64,000 nt of DNA from Berberis thunbergii. Taxonomy: Eukaryota > Streptophyta > Magnoliopsida > Ranunculales > Berberidaceae. Position numbers and translations under genes: made by a program. The DNA is taken from contig QNQO01000223.1 in NCBI GenBank assembly GCA_003290165.1, forward strand, positions 1,054,001 through 1,118,000, in the 5' to 3' direction. Of the stretch, positions 59,500-64,000 are shown piece by piece. Under the pieces are notes generated by a model that saw only the letters and a list, made by a program, of their open reading frames with translations, ran no database searches and was not told the origin of the DNA. Position 1 is the first letter of the stretch; every line of letters starts with the position of its first letter.

Positions 59500-60720
59500 G
59501 GCTTGATCTGATGCATCGTACCTTGGCTCCTTGGTGGACTAGGTCACTAATACCTCGACTTGTGTTTTCCTTCAATGTGGGTAGGCTCGGCCGTTTGTGC
59601 ATCATTTCGATCCCTGTAGTCGAACCAAATTATCTTAGGAGTGGTGAGTCATCCGGGGGCTGGACTTGCCCATTTTCAGAAAACTATTCTGGGATTGGGT
59701 TCGACTTTTTATAGAAGAGCGTCCGGAGATTGGGTCCGACCTGTGTGTATGTCATTATGGTCTTGTGGTTGGATTAGGCAATATTAGGCATGGTGAGTTG
59801 TCCGTGTGTAATACCGTTATGTGGGCGGACCTGAGAGGGAGGGTGCGGAAGAACTACCAAGGGGAGATTATAATCCCACGTCGCCTAGGTGAGGGAAGGG
59901 GATGTGCTATATATGTACGAGGTTGGATCTACAAAGTACTACGCGTTTTAAAGCAGTGCGAACCTTAGAACCAAAGTGGACAATATAGTACTCTGTGGAT
60001 CAGGTCGTGACAGAATGGTATCAGAGTTGGACCTAGCCGAAAGTGTGCCAACGAAGATGTTGGGCTCCCTTAGGGGGGTGGACTATAATACCTTTGTGTG
60101 GGTAGACCTGAGGGGGAGGGTGCGAGAGAAGCTCAATAGGCCCATGGATCCCAAGAGAGGTTGGACGAGCTACCAAGGGGAGATTATAGTCTCACATCGC
60201 CTAGGCGAGGGAACGAGATGTGCTATATATGTACGAGGTTGGATCTACAAAGTACTATGCGTTTTAAAGTTGTGTCGGCCTTGGGCCCAAAGCGGACAAT
60301 ATAATATTGTGTGGATCGGGTCATTACACCATGGACTTCACTCACCTGCTTGCGGTGAATTGTCTGTGGACTGGGTTCGACCGCTTGTGGTAGACTAGCT
60401 TAGCCCGCTTGCGGTGGAGTTTGTCGACTGTGTCCAAGCCACATTTGCCTTGGCTCCTAATGCGGACTAGGCCACTTATGCGACAAGTTTTCATTGTATT
60501 GAATAGGATTAGGCATGGTCGTTTGTGCGCCATTTTGGTCCCTGTGTTAGGATCAAACTTTGTTGGGCGGTGAGCTATCCAGGAATTGAGCTCGACTTGC
60601 CGTATCATACCTCAGCTCCTTAGGCGGACTAGGCCACTTATGCGGTGAGCCATTGTTGCCCTCAATGGGGTAAGGTTCGGCCGCTTGTGCACCATTTTGA
60701 CCCCAATATAAATATTGGGT
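59500..60720 (+). repeat. Second tandem repeat family, interrupted by a TRIM
   Basis: Blocks TTGGCTCCTTGGTGGACTAG, GTTTGTGCATCATTTCGATC and CTTAGGAGTGGTGAGTCATC recur in diverged form near 59520, 60449 and 60612 (the last two about 160 bp apart). The array is split by 59807-60328. Confidence 0.65.
59807..60328 (+). mobile_element. TRIM (terminal-repeat retrotransposon in miniature)
   Basis: Direct repeats 59807-60012 and 60084-60328 (TGTAATACC/TATAATACC starts, GTGACA/ATTACA ends). The primer site TGGTATCAGAGTTGG lies at 60016-60030 and the polypurine tract TAGGGGGGTGGAC at 60071-60083. The internal region is only about 71 bp. LTRs contain CTATATATGTACGAGG and AAAGCGGACAATAT, shared (from memory) with a TRIM family widespread in eudicots. 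The 3' LTR has an extra 37-40 bp near 60130-60170. Flanks CCGTG and CCATG match at 4/5. Confidence 0.88.
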
Positions 60721-60849
60721 CTCCCCTTGTAGAAGGAGTTGAGTGTAGAGTAGAATCGTTTTTAAAGAGATTACCTTTGTTTATCTGCTTCAAACATGCT
60801 ACATGCTACCCTCGTTGCTCCTCATTAGTAAGCCATGGGCTTGTTGGTC

Positions 60850-60910
60850 CATCTTTATTTGCGGGGACTTAAGTCGATCGTGTATTTGCGGGGACTTAAG
60901 TCGATCGTGG
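60850..60910 (+). repeat. Short direct duplication
   Basis: ATTTGCGGGGACTTAAGTCG plus ATCGTG occurs twice in tandem (about 31 bp period), each containing the palindrome CGATCG. Confidence 0.85.
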
Positions 60911-61200
60911 TTACTTACCCGATAGCTTCATCTCCACGTAGTGACATTCTCTAGCAGAAGATTGATCTCTCTTGATAGTTCACGTCTCTCCGTTGACAGG
61001 GTATTTGAGGCATTGGTGCCTTGTGGAGACCACTGCCCCCATCTGGTGGAGCCAAGGTTTTCCTAGGATTATATTATATGCAAATGGGGCGTCCACCACG
61101 ATGAACTCCATCATGAGAAGTTTCATTGGTTCTCCTTTCCTAAGGGTAGGCTCATGCTCCGGGCTGAGTAATTTCGGCTGTCGCTGAAACCAACCATCAC
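60911..61200. other. Spacer between tandem repeats and protease remnant
   Basis: No readable protein on minus beyond 61200, suggesting that the RT-integrase region is deleted around here. Confidence 0.3.
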
Positions 61201-61920
61201 CTAGTTGTCCGGCTTTAATTCCTCTTCTCTTAGCTGCATCCTGCGAAATGCTTTCAGGAACAGGATATTAGTTGAGCTATTTGTGTTCACCAGTGACCTT
61301 TTAACGCCCCATTTCGATATGGTGATTGTGATAACCAGGGCGTTTTTTTGTGGAGAGTAGACCTTTGTATGTCCTGATCGGTGAACATTAGATCTGGGTT
61401 GGGTGTTCCATCCGAGCATGTTAGAATGAACGATCTTCGCAGTGGGGATCTGTCTGCAGCTTCCATATTGCCCATTTCCTCGACCAATTATATTTTTTCG
61501 GTCTGTTGTGGGAGTTGTATAGGACGTAAATGACGTCTCCAACCTTTTATTCGGCCTTTGGAACCAGTTTTTTTTCTTTCTCTTGGGATTGTTCTAGTCA
61601 GAATTTATGAATTCTCTGAGTTTTTCCCTTCGAACCCAATACTCTATCTCGTTCTTGAGACTTTGGCAGTCCTGGGTGATGTGGCCCAAATCCTTGTGAT
61701 AGGCACATTATTTGTTCTTATCACGTTTGGAAAGACTACCTTTGATCTTGAGGCCCACTTGATGTCCTCCTAGTTTTTCATGGTGGAGAGGATTTTGGCC
61801 AAGCTGGAGTTGAGTTGAGCATACTCAGTGAACCTCGCGCTGACATAGTTGGTGGCTCTGTCGGGTTTGGCCTTGTCAAACTTGGTATTGTTGTTGCTCT
61901 TTCTTCTCTTTGACATGTCC
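61201..61920 (-). pseudogene. Tat-lineage gag end and protease
   Basis: On minus, 61780-61640 encodes a gag zinc knuckle (CAYHKDLGHITQDCQSLKNE then IEYWVRREKLREFI). 61542-61201 encodes the aspartic-protease region (KNALVITITISKWGVKRSLV then [14 protein letters not shown]). The catalytic triad D-T/S-G reads NTN, so the enzyme would be dead. Stops split gag. No RT, RNase H or integrase follows. The next features on this strand are the tandem arrays, the antisense ORF and the 3' LTR, so this is the 5' part of a large internally deleted Tat-type element. Confidence 0.8.
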
Positions 61921-61937
61921 TACACTTCGCGCCTCTT

Positions 61938-62352
61938 TTACAAATATTTAGTTTTCAGAAAATAATCTGAAATTGAAAGATTACCTTGTGTTATGACAGT
62001 AAGTTCATTCTCCAAAAATTGCAGCCACATTGTATTCTTTTGAGTGAACAATCTTTCAAGTGTCTCCCACACATAATTTGGTAATGACACATCATGAACA
62101 TGCTCAATGTAATCCTTGCTAATTGATGTCCACAAAGCAAATAAAGATTTGTCGCACTTGATTTTTTCACTTCCTCTGTGACTCAACATTTTGCGGAGTG
62201 TCCTCTGGAATTAGCGTTTCAGCATCAGAGATAAGGTCCCACAAGCCTTGACCCTATAGATAGGCTTCCATACAAAGCTTCCAGTAACTGTAATTGTTAC
62301 CAACAAGCTTATCCACAGAGATTTGGGAAACACCATTGTTGTTATTCATCTT
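61938..62352 (-). pseudogene. Ty1/copia gag (UBN2-type), 5' part
   Basis: From the ATG at 62352 on minus: MNNNNGVSQISVDKLVGNNY, SYWKLCMEAYL (then a stop), GQGLWDLISDAETLIPEDTP, and after a frame change CDKSLFALWTSISKDYIEHV, YVWETLERLFTQKNT and QFLENELTVITQGNLSISDY. This is the N-terminal gag domain of plant copia elements. It is cut off at about 61935, where Tat-type gag begins. One nonsense codon and one frameshift. Confidence 0.85.
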
Positions 62353-62446
62353 GAGAATGGAACAAAGCTATACTCCAATGTATAAGAATTGTAAAACTCA
62401 CTCAACTCCATAGAGTAATAAAATTAAGGCACATATTAACTCGGAT

Positions 62447-62458
62447 GCTCTGATACCA
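62447..62458 (-). promoter_or_regulatory. Primer binding site of the copia element, tRNA-iMet type
   Basis: Plus strand GCTCTGATACCA is the perfect complement of TGGTATCAGAGC, adjoining the LTR edge at 62459. Confidence 0.88.
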
Positions 62459-62852
62459 TGAAACAAATAATTGCTTCAATTCAACTCAAAGAAAAACAAA
62501 GAATATAAGAGTTGAACTAAAGCTAATTTTATTGCTGAAGGAAAAACCAAGATGAATGGATTGATTTGGTGCGGTCACATACTCATCTGTTTCTACTCCA
62601 CTTGTCTTGCAAAATCTATCATAACTTGCTCCTAAATCTTATCAACTAAATTGACTCAATCCTAGCACAAAATACTCAGCCAATAATATTCATTTCTACC
62701 CTATTGAGGCACAATCATTTGGGTGCATCAGATCTAACAATCATTCTACTTACTCCAACTTCTACGGTTCACTACTAGCATATTAAGCACAATCATCCAA
62801 GTGCATTACCTGACTCCCCAAATTCCATAGCAGAATGCACTAAATTGTGACA
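62459..62852 (-). repeat. 5' LTR of the truncated copia element
   Basis: Inner edge TGAAACAAATAATT on plus (minus end ...TTTCA). The outer edge is inferred at 62852 (TGTGACA on plus, so the LTR would start TGTCACAATT on minus). No partner LTR in the window, so the outer edge is tentative. Confidence 0.55.
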
Positions 62853-63383
62853 TTTCTAACTGTTGAAAAGTGATATGTAGCATATTCTGGTAAGAACCCT
62901 TGACAAGAGGATGAGTTTCTGAGTTTTGAGGTAAAAGATGTCCTATGTGATATACGTGATACACTGGATGAAGTATATTCAAGAATTATCCAAAATTCAA
63001 ATTGATGAATCCACATCTTTTGAATCCTTAATTGAGAGACCATGCATTTATAAAGGATGTGTTGTTGACATATCTGGTAAAGTATGACATGTTTCACGAG
63101 GACATTGAAATTATACTGACGAAATACACATAAGAGAATTTGTCTTGGGCTTGTGCAACTTTTGAATTCTCAATTGAGAAACCTTAAACTTTCAAGGGTT
63201 TGGAGAAAAAAAAGAAAGTTGAAGATGGTTTTCAGTACGGCTGACCGACTCCAGGAGTTGTCGTCATGATGGTAATCAATCACTCCAAGAGTAAAATATC
63301 GATGTATATATACTTCAACATCAAAAAATAGAAAAAAAAATCACTCATTCCAGTCCAGTCCAGGTTGTTGGAAGTCATACAAA
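62853..63383. other. Gene-free stretch
   Basis: No gene recognised. An open frame at 62840-63097 (minus) has no motifs. Confidence 0.35.
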
Positions 63384-63828
63384 ATGGCAAACAATTGTGT
63401 ATCAATAGAATTATCACTTCCAATGAGCCAAACTAATGCCTGCAATTGTCTTGCACATTGCAGGAGCCACTTTTGTATGTTTTCTCTTCTTGTCTTTTCA
63501 TATATGGTCGATTTCGTTATAGAAAGCCATGGATTCCTTGATATATGGATTACTCTTATCTCTTCTAATGGTAGGTTCAAAGCTCCCAGTGGATTTCACC
63601 ACACCGGTGCCTAGTGCTCTCGGCCAATTATCTAAGCTCATTGGTACAACCATGCTTTGCATTTCCATGGGCTTCTTTTTCCCTTCCCTTGTTACTATGT
63701 CAATATCAGAATGTTTTTCCAATTTTGTTGCCTTGACCATACTTATAGTCATTGTCATGCTCAATGCTTGTATCCAAATGAGTACCGGAGTAATCTTGTG
63801 TTTCACTGTTGAACATATTCTAATTTAA
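63384..63828 (+). pseudogene. Partial membrane-protein-like frame
   Basis: Plus strand. The frame 63529-63828 (99 codons from MDSLIYGLLLSLL) has two or three hydrophobic segments (LIGTTMLCISMGFFFPSL, FVALTILIVIVMLNACI) and ends ILCFTVEHILI at a stop. The segment order, with a conserved-looking SALGQLSKLIGTTMLCISMG core, recalls an uncharacterised family of plant multi-pass membrane proteins with a long tandemly arranged gene cluster in eudicots (memory, low certainty). Too short for such a protein, so it is likely an exon or a truncated copy that may continue beyond the window. The preceding open frame 63384-63614 overlaps in another frame, and I do not count it. Confidence 0.4.
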
Positions 63829-64000
63829 TTTTTCATGTTGTAGTTCCTTGCTTGCTTACGGTGTGGTTTCTTTTTTGCTACCAAGTTAAAAGATTGGTTC
63901 TTGGATGGAGTTAGAGATTGCCTCGTCAAAGGTGAAAAGTAGCTCAAAATGGTAGCTATGTGGACGTGAGATCTTGTGTTTCGCTGGTGTTGTGCTATGT
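63829..64000. other. Right edge, nothing recognised
   Basis: Could hold an intron or downstream exon of the preceding frame. Not decidable here. Confidence 0.3.

Overview
The window looks like nuclear DNA of a eudicot plant. It carries a long pentatricopeptide-repeat (PPR) gene, an intron-containing gene for the spliceosomal helicase BRR2, AT-rich spacers, and a dense load of plant-type transposons: Ty3/gypsy Athila- and Tat-like, Ty1/copia, TRIM, SINE, L1 and RTE LINEs, CACTA, hAT and PIF/Harbinger. I cannot name the species. Only two host loci are well supported: the PPR gene at the left edge (1-2775, minus, intact as far as it is visible) and BRR2 (about 38352-46063, minus, two visible introns, at least fifteen reading-frame breaks). 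A partial membrane-protein-like reading frame lies near the right edge (63384-63828).

Region by region. 1-4.7 kb: PPR gene, then imperfect palindromes. 4.3-13.8 kb: a three-layer nest. An Athila-like LTR element (4987-11705, with LTRs, tRNA-Asp-type primer site and near-matching target duplication) sits inside a hAT-type non-autonomous element (4732-12456). That element sits inside the middle copy of a degenerate tandem repeat, and a sister hAT copy (12580-13527) with a perfect 8-bp target duplication lies beside it. 14.1-18.6 kb: a long inverted repeat enclosing two tRNA-like repeats, then L1 LINE debris.

17.8-34.0 kb: two diverged copies (A, then B) of one composite unit. Each has a LINE-like segment, a plus-strand coiled-coil ORF, a tandem array of about 178 bp, minus-strand RNase H-integrase of a Tat-lineage Ty3/gypsy element, and an LTR-like segment in the opposite orientation. 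Copy A is interrupted by a 3481-bp CACTA transposon (20914-24394). That transposon carries exon fragments of a RecQ helicase, a BRWD-type WD40 protein and a PDR/ABCG transporter, all on one strand and mostly with splice signals intact. Copy B preserves the empty site.

34.0-36.1 kb: leader-like and gag fragments of further LTR elements. 46.6-47.9 kb: two near-perfect hairpins and an RTE LINE tail. 49.5-52.1 kb: a small LTR element with a SINE inside its 5' LTR, then a PIF/Harbinger-type element. 52.8-62.9 kb: two LTRs of one family in opposite orientations, a third Tat-like element (antisense ORF, tandem arrays, gag-protease; no RT or integrase seen) hosting a TRIM, and a copia gag plus LTR.

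The transposons show the order of events. PPR (organelle RNA processing) and BRR2 (nuclear pre-mRNA splicing) are unrelated housekeeping functions. Nothing here resembles an operon or a defence island. The most unusual items are the multi-gene-capturing CACTA element with its paralogous empty site, the recurrent layout of antisense ORF plus satellite-like array in the Tat elements, the twin hairpins, and the contrast between an intact PPR gene and an indel-riddled but otherwise conserved BRR2.
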